Shown here: positions 26,969-36,971 of the stretch, one piece after another
Layout: each line of letters starts with the position of its first letter
How positions within the stretch are numbered: position 1 is the first letter of the stretch
Source: Moritella yayanosii
GTDB taxonomy: Bacteria > Pseudomonadota > Gammaproteobacteria > Enterobacterales > Moritellaceae
DNA length: 64,000 nucleotides
Reading direction: 5' to 3'
Assembly (NCBI RefSeq): GCF_900465055.1
Contig: NZ_LS483250.1
Coordinates: 3,162,001 to 3,226,000, forward strand
Position numbers and translations under genes: made by a program
The notes under the pieces: generated by a model
The model's input: the letters and a program-made list of their open reading frames with translations, nothing else
What the model was told of the DNA's origin: nothing
The model's database searches: none

Positions 26969-28837
26969 ATGAATCTGAAAGAAAAACTAAAGACGATTGC
27001 AGATGGCTGGCAAGACGCGAGTACACAAGAGTTTAAAGGTCACCCAATTGCTAATTTAATTCGCAAAGAATTAGTCGAAGAAGTTAAAGCTAATATTAAA
27101 GACGCCAATTCATCTTATTTAGTTAAATCAAGTGCAGGTGCTGGAAATTGGGCGAGTGTTCCTTGGTTAGCTATTTTGAACCCCACAATTACCACATCAA
27201 CTCAATCAGGCATATATCCAGTTTATCTTTTCCGCGCTGATGGCTCTGGCATCTATTTATCTCTTGGTTTTGGGACAACTGATTTGAAGGAAAAATATGG
27301 GGCTCGAGGTGGAAGAGATAAGGCCGCTGAGCTCCGTAATCAAATTCGTGGTAAAGACCAAAGGCTTGAAAATTGGAATGAAAGTATTGATCTTCGGTCA
27401 AGTACTGATTTAGGTCGTTCTTATGAGTTAGCTACAGCTGGCGCTAAATTTTATCCTAGTGATTCGATACCTGATGACGATAGATTGCTGTCAGATTTGA
27501 AAGAAATACTAGATATATATTCCGCAATAAACTTAGAAATTCAAGTGCCAGAGGTAGTAGTTCCGAAGACTGATGATCATACAGTACTCTCCAAACCCTT
27601 CCTGCTTTTAGCTGGCATCTCTGGTACGGGTAAAACCCGTTTTGTGCGTGAGCAAGCAAAAGCGAGTGGGAGCTTGAAAGAAACCTATTGTTTGACTTCT
27701 GTTCGACCAGATTGGCATGAGCCGAGTGATTTACTTGGGTATGTCTCGCGCATAGGGGCTTCGCCAACGTATATTGCTACTGATGTGCTGAAATTTATTG
27801 TTAAAGCGTGGAAAGGCATTATTAAGTCAATTACCTTTAATAATGACGGGACTCCCTGTGATTGGAGAGGTTTTGATTTAAAAGATATTAAACCATTTTG
27901 GTTGTGTCTGGATGAGATGAATTTAGCCCCTGTTGAACAGTATTTTTCTGATTATCTCTCCGTGTTAGAGACGCGCGAATGGAATGATCCTGATAAGTTA
28001 GAAAAGACTGGATTAGATTATTGCTATGAATGCGATCCGCTCATTAAAGGTGATGTTTTTAGTGGGCTAGATAGTGAAGCTGTTGACGAAGACAACAAAC
28101 CCTCAGATCGGCTCGCCAAACAATTAGGCTTAGATTTAAAGATTAAACACGATAATGATATTTGGCAGTATTTTTTACACCATGGTATCGCTATCCCGTT
28201 TAATCTTATTGTTGCTGGCACGGTTAACATGGATGAAACCACGCATGGCTTCTCACGTAAGGTCATCGATAGGGCGCTGACGTTTGATTTTGGTGAGTTT
28301 TTCCCTAACGACTTTGATGCATTTTTTGAACCTAAGATTAAGGCTAAGACGCTGAGTTATCCAACCAGCTCTGACGGCCGCAATAAACAAGCACTAGCAC
28401 ATACTGCCGATCCCGAGGGTAACCTTTCGATTCAATTTCTAACCAGCATTAATTCTGTGCTAGAAAACACGCCATTTAAATTAGCTTATCGCGCATTGAA
28501 TGAATTATTGCTTAACGTGATCACTACGAAGCCTGAATCAGAAATCGCACTGCAAGCTGTTTGGGATGACTTTTTAATGTGTAAGGTATTACCCCGCATA
28601 GAAGGTGATATTGATAAGTTGACCAAGCCGAATAGTGAACAAAATATTCTTGAGCAGCTTGAGACCGTACTTAAATCACAGTTAAACATGGTTTGGGATA
28701 CGCAAAATCGTCCTGATCTTTACCGAAAAATAATTGCCAATGAAGATGAAGTGATTGAGATAGCTTGCCGAAGTAAAGCCAAGCTAAATTGGATGAATCA
28801 GCAATTACAAGCTGGGTTTACGAGCTTTTGGCCATAG
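26969..28837 (+). CDS. McrB-like AAA+ NTPase with N-terminal DUF3578-type domain
   Basis: 622 aa. Residues about 1-190 resemble the MrcB N-terminal/DUF3578 domain found on restriction ATPases (SSYLVKSSAGAGNWASVPWLA, GIYPVYLFRADGSGIYLSLG). The AAA+ part has Walker A GISGTGKT (216-223), Walker B WLCLDEMNLAP (311-321) and the McrB-type GTVNMDE signature (417-423), followed by Arg430 and Arg435 as candidate arginine fingers. It would bind modified DNA through the N-terminal domain and power a partner nuclease. The partner gene begins 14 bp after its stop codon. ATG with AAGGA upstream. Confidence 0.85.
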   Translation: MNLKEKLKTIADGWQDASTQEFKGHPIANLIRKELVEEVKANIKDANSSYLVKSSAGAGNWASVPWLAILNPTITTSTQSGIYPVYLFRADGSGIYLSLGFGTTDLKEKYGARGGRDKAAELRNQIRGKDQRLENWNESIDLRSSTDLGRSYELATAGAKFYPSDSIPDDDRLLSDLKEILDIYSAINLEIQVPEVVVPKTDDHTVLSKPFLLLAGISGTGKTRFVREQAKASGSLKETYCLTSVRPDWHEPSDLLGYVSRIGASPTYIATDVLKFIVKAWKGIIKSITFNNDGTPCDWRGFDLKDIKPFWLCLDEMNLAPVEQYFSDYLSVLETREWNDPDKLEKTGLDYCYECDPLIKGDVFSGLDSEAVDEDNKPSDRLAKQLGLDLKIKHDNDIWQYFLHHGIAIPFNLIVAGTVNMDETTHGFSRKVIDRALTFDFGEFFPNDFDAFFEPKIKAKTLSYPTSSDGRNKQALAHTADPEGNLSIQFLTSINSVLENTPFKLAYRALNELLLNVITTKPESEIALQAVWDDFLMCKVLPRIEGDIDKLTKPNSEQNILEQLETVLKSQLNMVWDTQNRPDLYRKIIANEDEVIEIACRSKAKLNWMNQQLQAGFTSFWP

Positions 28838-28851
28838 GGTAGGTTGCGATA

Positions 28852-31245
28852 GTGCAAGAACTTATTCGTTTAGAAACCGCTGATTGGGAGCTGACTATCA
28901 GTTGCCAAAATCTGCAATCAAAGCAAAAGATTTACTCTGACATGTTACGACGTCGCAAAGATGAGCACGTGCCGAATACACTTTGCTTTACGCCGCCAAT
29001 TCAACTTCTTGATTTTTATCTTGAGGATGTAGCTGTATTTGATAATGCGGCGCCTTGCTCGCCAGTGAGTGAATTAACACTTATCAAGCCGTTGTTTTTT
29101 GAAAATACTCAGTATCAATTTGAATGGGTGTTTTTAAATGAAGACATAGAGGATGCTGCTATTGCGCATCCTTTGCGCCATATCGCGCAATCCTTTCGTT
29201 TTGTGCCGAAACGCAGGGGGCGATCTCCAAGTCTTATTGGCACTATTAATATGGGTAATGATGTTGGCCAGCTCAATTTACCTTTAACTTACCACATTAG
29301 AAAACAGGCGCAGTTATTAACGATTGCCCTTGAAGTGTTACCGATCAAAATGCAACTGCACAGTGATTTACCGGCAATGTATCAGTGCATCGATAACGCA
29401 TTTCCATTGTGGCGCTTTAGTTTGGCCGAAACGACAGAGCAGCATGCGGCTAAAAGTAGACATCGTGGTCATTTTCCGCTGCTTTGGTTGGCGCAGTTTA
29501 AGGTATTACGGCAACAGCTTGAAGCATCATTGAAGGTGATCGCTAATTCACCGCATAGCCGCTTACAAAATAGAGTCAGTCATGTTAAAGCTGCGCGTTT
29601 GAAAGGTAAGTTAAGTCATAAATTGGCAGAGCGCGTTAAAAGCGACATTATGAATGGCCGTCTCGATAACCGTTACCAACAAGATAAAAAATACCTCAGT
29701 GTTGATACGTCGGAAAATCGTTTTATTAAAATGGTGGTCACTCAGTGTAAGCGAGAGTTAGAGACGTTAACCAAAAAGCTCGAAGCTAAAAGTACTGATA
29801 ATGACAAGTACCGTTTATCGGAACATTTTTTAACTCAGCTTCGAAGTTGGCAGAACCCCTTGCAGAGAATGCAGCAGCAAAGCTTTTTAAAGGACGTGGG
29901 TGATTATAATGGCCAGCAAAGAGAGTCGCTAGTCTTACAGCAGAAAACAGGTTACAGCGCTGTATACCGCGTTTGGCAGGAGTTAAAGTACTACTTAGAT
30001 GTGTTTGCTCGGCATTCCACGGTATCAATGAAGTCAGTCGCTGAAACCTATGAAATATGGTGCTTTTTAACTGTGCGGCAGATATTAACTGATAGCCTTG
30101 GTTTTGTGGAAGTTGAAAATCATAAAACCAAGCTCAAGTTAAATAAGTATTCTGAATTGCAGTTAGAAGATGGGTTAACGGGTGCTGGCGCATTTAGTTT
30201 TAAACGGGAAGATGGGCTGACCGCGCGTTTGGCGCATGAACCCATTTTTAACAAAAACGGTGCCAATATTCGTTCATACTTAGTGAGCCAAAAGCCCGAT
30301 ATATTACTTGAAGTAACCTTTCCAGATGGTAAAAAATTCATCTGGTTATTTGATGCTAAATATCGTATTAAAACTAAAAATAATCGGTTTGATGATGACG
30401 ATGTAGATAACCAAGATTTTGTTCCCGACGATGCGATTAATCAGATGCACCGTTATCGTGATGCGCTTATTCATATCAATAAATTAGCTGATAGCGTAAG
30501 TAAAAGTCGCCCAGTCTTTGGTGCCTTTGCTTTGTATCCGGGTTTTTATGATCAAGAATCTAAAACAAATCCTTATGCTGAAGCAATTCAAGAAATTGGC
30601 ATCGGTGCTTTTGCATTGCTGCCTAGTGAAAAAGGCAATAGTAATTGTAAATGGCTAGAAAACTTTCTAATTTCTCAATTAGGAAATTTAGATTCAAATT
30701 ACCCTTCTTCAAGTATTAGTGAAGCCTTGTATGTGAATGATGCGGCACGTATACCTTATTATGGAATGGCACAGAAGCTTTATTCTGACTTAACTATGAC
30801 GATTGCGTTAGGCGGTGGAAAAGGCCGAGAGCCAGCGTATCTTGCTGCGTTTAAGCAGGGCTCTGCTAAATGGTATCACTTGCCACAAAAAACGTTTCTC
30901 GATAAATATAAACAACATATCGCGGATGAAATTACCTATCTCGGTTTAGCTATCACATCGGATCAAAATTCGAGTGCAAAGCAAATCGATAAGCTGTGGC
31001 CAGTAAAAAATGTCAAGTTAGTACCAAGGCTCGCTATCAGTGCGGTGCAAGCGGGTAAAGAGTCTAGCTCTAATGAGCTTTATTACTTATTTGAGTTAGG
31101 TAATCCATTGATACTACAAGCCGCGATTGAGAATGTTCCACATCGACCAATACGCAATTCAATGAAACTGACAACGTTGAGTAAGTTGAATTGTATCGAA
31201 AAATTTAGCGATGTAGAGAAGGTGTATCAGGACGCTTTCGCGTAA
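28852..31245 (+). CDS. McrC-like nuclease subunit (DUF2357 plus PD-(D/E)XK)
   Basis: 797 aa from a GTG at 28852. The N-terminal two-fifths matches the DUF2357 style (ENRFIKMVVTQCKRELETL, YEIWCFLTVRQILTD). The nuclease motif is KPDILLEV (Asp483, Glu487) and WLFDAKYRI (Asp501, Lys503), a PD-(D/E)XK core as in McrC. The last 200 residues are unassigned. With the preceding AAA+ gene it forms a two-gene type IV, modification-dependent restriction system. The larger size than E. coli McrC (348 aa) is normal for DUF2357-containing partners. Confidence 0.82.
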   Translation: MQELIRLETADWELTISCQNLQSKQKIYSDMLRRRKDEHVPNTLCFTPPIQLLDFYLEDVAVFDNAAPCSPVSELTLIKPLFFENTQYQFEWVFLNEDIEDAAIAHPLRHIAQSFRFVPKRRGRSPSLIGTINMGNDVGQLNLPLTYHIRKQAQLLTIALEVLPIKMQLHSDLPAMYQCIDNAFPLWRFSLAETTEQHAAKSRHRGHFPLLWLAQFKVLRQQLEASLKVIANSPHSRLQNRVSHVKAARLKGKLSHKLAERVKSDIMNGRLDNRYQQDKKYLSVDTSENRFIKMVVTQCKRELETLTKKLEAKSTDNDKYRLSEHFLTQLRSWQNPLQRMQQQSFLKDVGDYNGQQRESLVLQQKTGYSAVYRVWQELKYYLDVFARHSTVSMKSVAETYEIWCFLTVRQILTDSLGFVEVENHKTKLKLNKYSELQLEDGLTGAGAFSFKREDGLTARLAHEPIFNKNGANIRSYLVSQKPDILLEVTFPDGKKFIWLFDAKYRIKTKNNRFDDDDVDNQDFVPDDAINQMHRYRDALIHINKLADSVSKSRPVFGAFALYPGFYDQESKTNPYAEAIQEIGIGAFALLPSEKGNSNCKWLENFLISQLGNLDSNYPSSSISEALYVNDAARIPYYGMAQKLYSDLTMTIALGGGKGREPAYLAAFKQGSAKWYHLPQKTFLDKYKQHIADEITYLGLAITSDQNSSAKQIDKLWPVKNVKLVPRLAISAVQAGKESSSNELYYLFELGNPLILQAAIENVPHRPIRNSMKLTTLSKLNCIEKFSDVEKVYQDAFA

Positions 31246-31278
31246 AAAGCCCTGCTAATCATTAATTAGTAGGGCTTT
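31246..31278. terminator. Terminator after the McrBC-like operon (works in both directions)
   Basis: AAAGCCCTGCTAAT (31246-31259) pairs with ATTAGTAGGGCTTT (31265-31278), 14 bp with one G-U pair. A- and T-runs lie on both sides. In the chromosome without the island it would lie between the nuclease gene and the yicC 3' end and could serve both. Confidence 0.8.
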
Positions 31279-31307
31279 ATTAGTTATTTTAACTCGCTGT
31301 AGACGTT

Positions 31308-31325
31308 ATTCAATATTTTGTAACT
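31308..31325 (+). other. Candidate attachment site, distal end of the island
   Basis: ATTCAATATTTTGTAACT matches the yicC-proximal site at 57164-57181 with one mismatch. It lies 30 bp beyond the McrBC terminator and 154 bp before the end of rdrB. Confidence 0.75.
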
Positions 31326-31431
31326 AACTATAGGGTGGTGTTTTTTAATTTATATGTATCAGATGCTTACCGTGTATTGATAGTGGTTATGTGCCTCTGT
31401 GTCATCGGTAGTGTCATCAGTTGGATGGTTG

Positions 31432-31464
31432 CTACCTGAATTATTCGGGTTTATATTCAGGTAG
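31432..31464. repeat. Inverted repeat downstream of rdrB
   Basis: CTACCTGAAT (31432-31441) and ATTCAGGTAG (31455-31464) pair perfectly with a 13-nt loop, 15 bp after the rdrB stop codon (minus strand). No T-run follows, but it may help end the rdrAB transcript. Confidence 0.5.
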
Positions 31465-31478
31465 TTGTAAGTTAAAAA

Positions 31479-33983
31479 TTATCTATTATTAAAATAACTT
31501 TCAGCCAAGCCTTTTGTTTCGTCTATTCGACCCAATTGCTGCGGGCCGTCAAACCTGTAAATTCTGCCGTTTTCATTAATTGAAGCAACTAAATTTAAGG
31601 CATCCCTTTCACTGTATTTGAATTTCTGTGTCAAAACAGTAAATAAGTGATAAAACTCATTTCTCATATCCGTTGCAAAAATTCCCGGATCATCAGATCC
31701 AAGAGCAAGCAGCATTTCGGTATCGTCAGCTATCGCTCTCTCTGGTACTTGTAACCAGCGAAATACATGATGCTGTTCAATGCATTTATAATGGCTGATA
31801 CGCACATTACTCGTTGGTAACGTTTCAATGACAACTTTTTGTCTTGCTACATAAGCTTGCGTATATTGTTGTGCTTCTAGAAGAACATCAAAGTCTATAT
31901 AACTAAGGTCTACTTCAATCTCAGCCTCGTTCTGTGTCAAAACCCGTTGATCGCTTGTTTGTATTTTTAATAATTTCAAAATACGGTTATCAACTTTTTT
32001 GGTCAACTCAAATTCGATAGCTAGAATTCCAATATGTTCTAATGGACCCATTACATTAGCTAAAACATCGGCGATAATATTTGGTCGTAAACCACGAAGT
32101 TTCCAAGCTTCTTGTAAATCTTCAATCGGATAAAGTTCACCATAAATGTTCAAACATAACTCACGGATTTTAGTTTCAATTCGCCCAAGCTGAATTTTTG
32201 AATTCAATTTATCTAATGCAATTTTTCTTAAAAATAATAAATCATTTAGCCATTCAGCTTGTTTTAAATATATTTTATCTGGCATAGCATCGAGCCATAA
32301 TTGTGGATGAATTCCAATTGCGGTGCCATGTCCAATTCTGTCACCATCTTGTAATCCGAGTAATTTAATCGAGTCGTATATTGAGCGGATACCACTTAAT
32401 AAATGTTCGAAATCTTCTCCCGTATGAAAGGTGAAATTTCTAATGCCACGAGACCGACAATAACGATACACAGGCGCAAAAACTTCAGGCGGAGATTCTA
32501 GCTCATTGGCGGCGGCATCAATGCCTGTAATAATGGCACGCAAATTTGGATGAGCATCTAGCATTTCACAGAGTAAAAATGCTTTTTCATCTAAATCGTC
32601 TCTCCTACTTTCGAAATGATAACCACCATCTTTAACGCTCCAGGGTTGTTTGATGAAATGCGCTACTAATCGTAAATTGGGGCGACTAAATTGGGACACT
32701 TTCTCTGCGAGTTGATTAATATCAGTCGCTAGCTCTAGCGGTTTCAAACCTCCGGCATATTGTAAAAAACCAGTGAGAATATCTGTTATTAAATCAATGT
32801 TTTTACTCTGTTCTCCTTTGGGAGCAAATCGTCCTTCAAGTGTGCTTAAATCTGGTCTGTCATTGATTTTAGGACCGTGCAATTGGAAAAATCGAGCTTT
32901 GTACGATTTTTCAATTTGACTGCGACCATCATTATCTGCAAATTTTTGAAATTGATCAAAACCATACTGATTAGATCGTTGAACAAGTAAATGACGAAAG
33001 CAATTCATGCATTGCAGATATAATAGATAACATGCGTCGGCAATATTTCGTGTTTGTGCAGGTTCTAGTTTTAATCTATATAACAATTTCACTTGCCAGT
33101 TTAACTCTTCAATATGAGACCAATGCTGCTCAACACCATGAAATCGTTTTGCTTCTTCAATAAAACTAACTGGCTCAGAAATAGATGAAAAGCTTAAAAT
33201 TTTAGATAAATTCTTACAGCTGTCATCATAATGTGTAAGCCCTAAACTTGATTCATTCTTTACTAACCAAAGTAAAAGGGTTTCTCTTAGTCTTCTTGCA
33301 AGGTGAAAAATATGTAAAAGCTTTTTAGGGGTATCTAAAAAAGGGTAACTTGCATAAAGTAATTGCACTCTTTCTTTTTTAGCTGCTTCGATCATTTCTT
33401 CAATTAAAGCATTTGGTTGTATCATAGTGTCATGCCACAACTGCTCAAATAAAGTGGTGCCGTTTAAATGCAAATGGGCTTCATGCAAACCTTGATTGTG
33501 AATATAATCTTCAACTTTTCCGTTGAATGGTGAAATAATGCAGCGCAGCCCAATGTGCTCTTTTATTGCCGCCGATAATGCGCTTTTATCATTGATTATT
33601 TGCTTATCTAATTGCTTAGATAATTGTAACGCCATAACAGGAAAGCCACTTTGATTGGACAGCCAATATTGCCAATCGTTAAATTTATCGTCTTTAACAG
33701 CAAGGCTACGAGCATCGTTAACAAGATGGAAACGCGCAGCTTGATCAAGCAAACTATAGCACCAGCCATTGTCTTTCTTATGCTGATCTAATTGTCGCCA
33801 GTGACCATGAAAAACTTGATCGGTCCAATTAAAATGCCTCTGTTGCCATGAGGCATAAGTTAATTTTTTAAGCTCATTGTCATCAAGGGCAAGTTGATCT
33901 CCAGGAATTAATAATTTTAACTGCTTACAAAGCGGCTTAAAAAATCTCGGTTCTGAAAGTAAATATTGGTTAAGATTTGGCAT
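31479..33983 (-). CDS. rdrB: RADAR system adenosine deaminase RdrB
   Basis: 834 aa, the size of known RdrB proteins. It has an adenosine-deaminase type metal site: His170 and His172 in EAHLHLNGTT, FTFHTGEDF (His520, Glu523), RIGHGTAIG (His552) and ALGSDDPGIF (Asp764, Asp765). In RADAR, RdrB assembles into a large shell with RdrA and deaminates adenosine in nucleotides or RNA after phage infection, which stops replication. It is fused by a TAATG overlap to the rdrA gene upstream. Large inserts between the motifs (about 175-430) are normal for RdrB. No rdrC or rdrD accessory gene follows. Confidence 0.92.
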   Translation of the reverse strand: MPNLNQYLLSEPRFFKPLCKQLKLLIPGDQLALDDNELKKLTYASWQQRHFNWTDQVFHGHWRQLDQHKKDNGWCYSLLDQAARFHLVNDARSLAVKDDKFNDWQYWLSNQSGFPVMALQLSKQLDKQIINDKSALSAAIKEHIGLRCIISPFNGKVEDYIHNQGLHEAHLHLNGTTLFEQLWHDTMIQPNALIEEMIEAAKKERVQLLYASYPFLDTPKKLLHIFHLARRLRETLLLWLVKNESSLGLTHYDDSCKNLSKILSFSSISEPVSFIEEAKRFHGVEQHWSHIEELNWQVKLLYRLKLEPAQTRNIADACYLLYLQCMNCFRHLLVQRSNQYGFDQFQKFADNDGRSQIEKSYKARFFQLHGPKINDRPDLSTLEGRFAPKGEQSKNIDLITDILTGFLQYAGGLKPLELATDINQLAEKVSQFSRPNLRLVAHFIKQPWSVKDGGYHFESRRDDLDEKAFLLCEMLDAHPNLRAIITGIDAAANELESPPEVFAPVYRYCRSRGIRNFTFHTGEDFEHLLSGIRSIYDSIKLLGLQDGDRIGHGTAIGIHPQLWLDAMPDKIYLKQAEWLNDLLFLRKIALDKLNSKIQLGRIETKIRELCLNIYGELYPIEDLQEAWKLRGLRPNIIADVLANVMGPLEHIGILAIEFELTKKVDNRILKLLKIQTSDQRVLTQNEAEIEVDLSYIDFDVLLEAQQYTQAYVARQKVVIETLPTSNVRISHYKCIEQHHVFRWLQVPERAIADDTEMLLALGSDDPGIFATDMRNEFYHLFTVLTQKFKYSERDALNLVASINENGRIYRFDGPQQLGRIDETKGLAESYFNNR

Positions 33984-36844
33984 TATTTATCTCCAAATTT
34001 CCCCATAATTACAAATCGGGAAATAATCGACATAGCTTGTTCCGATTGGTCCTCTATATCTTTTAGATAAGTCAGCTTTTGTGATTTTTCACTATTAAGT
34101 TCTATAAATGATTTTATAGATTTGAATAATTTAATTTTTTGTAGTTTAGTTTTATCTACCAAATCTAAAGCGTTCTCTGAGTTCTCTTTCGCTTTTTTGA
34201 CTTCTTCTTCTTCCTCTTCTTCTTCTTTTTTATCTATGGACTGTATTATATCCGTTAGTGTTGAGCTTAATAATTGTGTTCCTTCTAGTTCTTTTTCTTT
34301 TTTTTCAGCTACGTCTGTATCTGTGGGTATTACTGTTGCTAAAAACGGTAAAAATAAAGGACAAGTCATCATCAGATAGGTTAATGGGAGTTTTTCATTT
34401 AATTTAACTTTGTTTTCTTCGGCTATAGCCTCAATAACATTTGATATATTATGTGTTAAAGCAGTGGAAGCTGAAGCTACGTTCTTAGCATTACTTAATT
34501 TATTTATAATGGCTTCGTCACCTTTGAATACATAACAGGCTTCTTCAATTAGGAATGAATTTAAAATCACCCAAATAAATCGTTCCATCGCTTCACTTAA
34601 AAGTAGCTCTTTTATATTCATATTACTTGATATTGTTTGCAGGGTATAATGTATCCGAGTCCATATTTTACCAAGTAATAAGGAAGACAGCATATTTCGA
34701 GAGTTTTCATTAGCTTCTTTCCAACATATTACATATTTTTCTATATCATCTATATCATCTATATCTTCTGCATGTCCAATTTCAGAAGATCCAACCATTT
34801 CTGCTTTTTCATTATCTTTTGAAGAATCATCAGTCGATTTTGGGCTAATGAAGTCAGGTGAGCTATAAGTTGGCATTTTAGAAAGTGTACTTATTGTATT
34901 TTTTACGTTTTCTTTTTTACAAATAAGGAGTTCCGATAGAGAAGCCAGTAAACAATGAATAGATACAAAATCAAATTTATTATTACCAACAGAAACAGAG
35001 TGAGATGATAATGCTATTGTTTTAGCTGACAGTAAAAATATTTTCTTTAGTGGCTTTTTATTACTAGATAAGCTAGTTTCTAGTTCAGCTAATTTTTCAA
35101 TTCCAAACTTAGCTATGTCTGATCTTGTCCCGAATGCGATTCCCTTATTAGGTCCATAAGTCTTCTTTATTTCTCTTTTTAAAGTGGCATGATTTATTTC
35201 TGCTTGAGTAGTTCGAAGAACCCTCAATACTCCCAACTCAATGCGAGATGTACTCAAAAGTCGGCTAAAATGAGCTGCTAAACTAAATGAGTTTTGACTT
35301 TTGTTTAGCCCTATATAGTCGATGTAATTTTTTTCCTCCTGCTCGGTTTTTATTTTAGCTCTAACGTTATTCATAAATATTGTACTAGCGGCAGGTCCCG
35401 CAAGCATTAGCTGTAAAAATCTTCCTGCGGATTGATTAAAGCTACTTTCTTTGGGATTCAAGTGGTTACTTATTACGCTTGACAAAACAAACATAGAAGA
35501 ATTATAACTAGATGAGTTCCCATCGGGCCTTGCATAAAACCCTGTTTCTAATTCGCCGTTATTTTTGCAAAGATTAAATAATGCCATGCCTATAACATGA
35601 GGATGAATTGATTGATCTGATAATTTTTCAATAGGTATGTTTTCTTTGCGTAAATCGCCGATATAACTGTCACGTAGTGCTGTAAATAAAGATTGAGAAT
35701 TAATTTTTGTTGCTTCGGTGCTTTCATCTACAGATTTTAATATTTGCAATATAGTTCTAATGGGTTGCTCTAAAAAGAAATTAACATAAGGCTTAATATC
35801 CTTATTATTAATTCTAAGACTTTCACTTATAACATTTTCAATATGCTCTTTTATTTCAATCGATGGATCTATTGTCCCTTCGATTCTATCTTTTAATTTA
35901 ACCTTTATTTTTACCTTGTACTCGATCAAATTAGCTAAGTTCTTAAGCTCAATTCTATGCTCAACTGGCAAAACTTTTGCTAAATATTGCTGCTCTAAAT
36001 GAGAAACCATCTCTGGTAAGTTTTTAGATAATTCATCCATTCCTTTGATTGCATCATTGCCATTATTTAGCTCTTTTGCTCGCTGGCTTTGTACTATGTG
36101 GCAGTATAGAGAAGGGTCCCCTGAGATTAAAACCACCAATTTTGGACTAGTTAAATATTTACGAATTAGTTCCAATATTTCAAAAGCTTCTGTCGTTTTA
36201 GTATCGACATCATCAAAAGCGATAATTAATAAATTTACATTTAAAATTTCAGCCGCTTTATCAATAAGTTCGTTAAATTTACGCTCTAAATTTTGCCCGC
36301 CAACGGCATGTTTTAACGCTTTATTTAAAAAGAAAGCAGGATCTTGATCCTTACTTTTATCACCATTTCCAAGCAATTTAAGACCTTCCGCCATCTCTTC
36401 CATACAGGCCTGAAAGTCATACCGCTGTCGTTCATCAGAAGTTCGACTTAATGCATGTATCACCGTGGCTTGAATTTTGGCAATAATTTGTACCAAGATA
36501 TGCTCATGAACTTCAATTAAAGTGGGGTCAATAAATGCGATTGGTTTTATCTTCATCTTGTTGTTTGGTTTGGCTTGCTCTAATAAAACAGATCGTAAGA
36601 AAGTTGTTTTACCAGCTCCTCGCTGACCACTGATAAAAATGGTGTTGTTATATCTTTGGGGATTAAATTCAAGTTCCCACTCTTCATAGGAATATTTTTC
36701 TTGTTGTATATTTTTAGATTGTGTTGCAAATTTTTTTAGTAACGCATTTAACTGCTTCTTAGCCTGTACTTGGAGTAGGGTGCCTGTGACACAAGCACTT
36801 GCATTTAACGCCTCTGCTAAATTTATTGTTATATCATCTGACAT
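33983..36844 (-). CDS. rdrA: RADAR system ATPase RdrA
   Basis: 953 aa from the ATG at 36844 with GGAAGT upstream; a TTG four codons earlier (36856) is less likely. STAND/AAA-type ATPase: Walker A GQRGAGKT (73-80), Walker B LLIIAFDD (205-212) and sensor-like VVLISGDPS (237-245). The rest is helical. Two low-complexity acidic stretches occur: a DDIDDIDDIE run coded by 9-bp tandem repeats (about 34742-34770) and a run of nine glutamates (about 34202-34232). RdrA forms a ring that docks RdrB and is thought to sense or feed substrate. The pair order rdrA-rdrB fits described RADAR loci. Confidence 0.9.
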   Translation of the reverse strand: MSDDITINLAEALNASACVTGTLLQVQAKKQLNALLKKFATQSKNIQQEKYSYEEWELEFNPQRYNNTIFISGQRGAGKTTFLRSVLLEQAKPNNKMKIKPIAFIDPTLIEVHEHILVQIIAKIQATVIHALSRTSDERQRYDFQACMEEMAEGLKLLGNGDKSKDQDPAFFLNKALKHAVGGQNLERKFNELIDKAAEILNVNLLIIAFDDVDTKTTEAFEILELIRKYLTSPKLVVLISGDPSLYCHIVQSQRAKELNNGNDAIKGMDELSKNLPEMVSHLEQQYLAKVLPVEHRIELKNLANLIEYKVKIKVKLKDRIEGTIDPSIEIKEHIENVISESLRINNKDIKPYVNFFLEQPIRTILQILKSVDESTEATKINSQSLFTALRDSYIGDLRKENIPIEKLSDQSIHPHVIGMALFNLCKNNGELETGFYARPDGNSSSYNSSMFVLSSVISNHLNPKESSFNQSAGRFLQLMLAGPAASTIFMNNVRAKIKTEQEEKNYIDYIGLNKSQNSFSLAAHFSRLLSTSRIELGVLRVLRTTQAEINHATLKREIKKTYGPNKGIAFGTRSDIAKFGIEKLAELETSLSSNKKPLKKIFLLSAKTIALSSHSVSVGNNKFDFVSIHCLLASLSELLICKKENVKNTISTLSKMPTYSSPDFISPKSTDDSSKDNEKAEMVGSSEIGHAEDIDDIDDIEKYVICWKEANENSRNMLSSLLLGKIWTRIHYTLQTISSNMNIKELLLSEAMERFIWVILNSFLIEEACYVFKGDEAIINKLSNAKNVASASTALTHNISNVIEAIAEENKVKLNEKLPLTYLMMTCPLFLPFLATVIPTDTDVAEKKEKELEGTQLLSSTLTDIIQSIDKKEEEEEEEEVKKAKENSENALDLVDKTKLQKIKLFKSIKSFIELNSEKSQKLTYLKDIEDQSEQAMSIISRFVIMGKFGDK

Positions 36845-36971
36845 TTGAACTTCCAATTAAGTAATGCAAAATAGGTAGATAATAACAGATGGATATTTAA
36901 CAAGCATTTTAAATTTGCATTATGTTTTCGATTAATAGATTGATTTTAAAAACTTTTAAAGTAGGTTTCAT

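Noticed and set aside
34100-34330. Repeat-rich stretch as a CRISPR-like array
   Set aside because: The repeats are short in-frame codon repeats within rdrA with no spacers.
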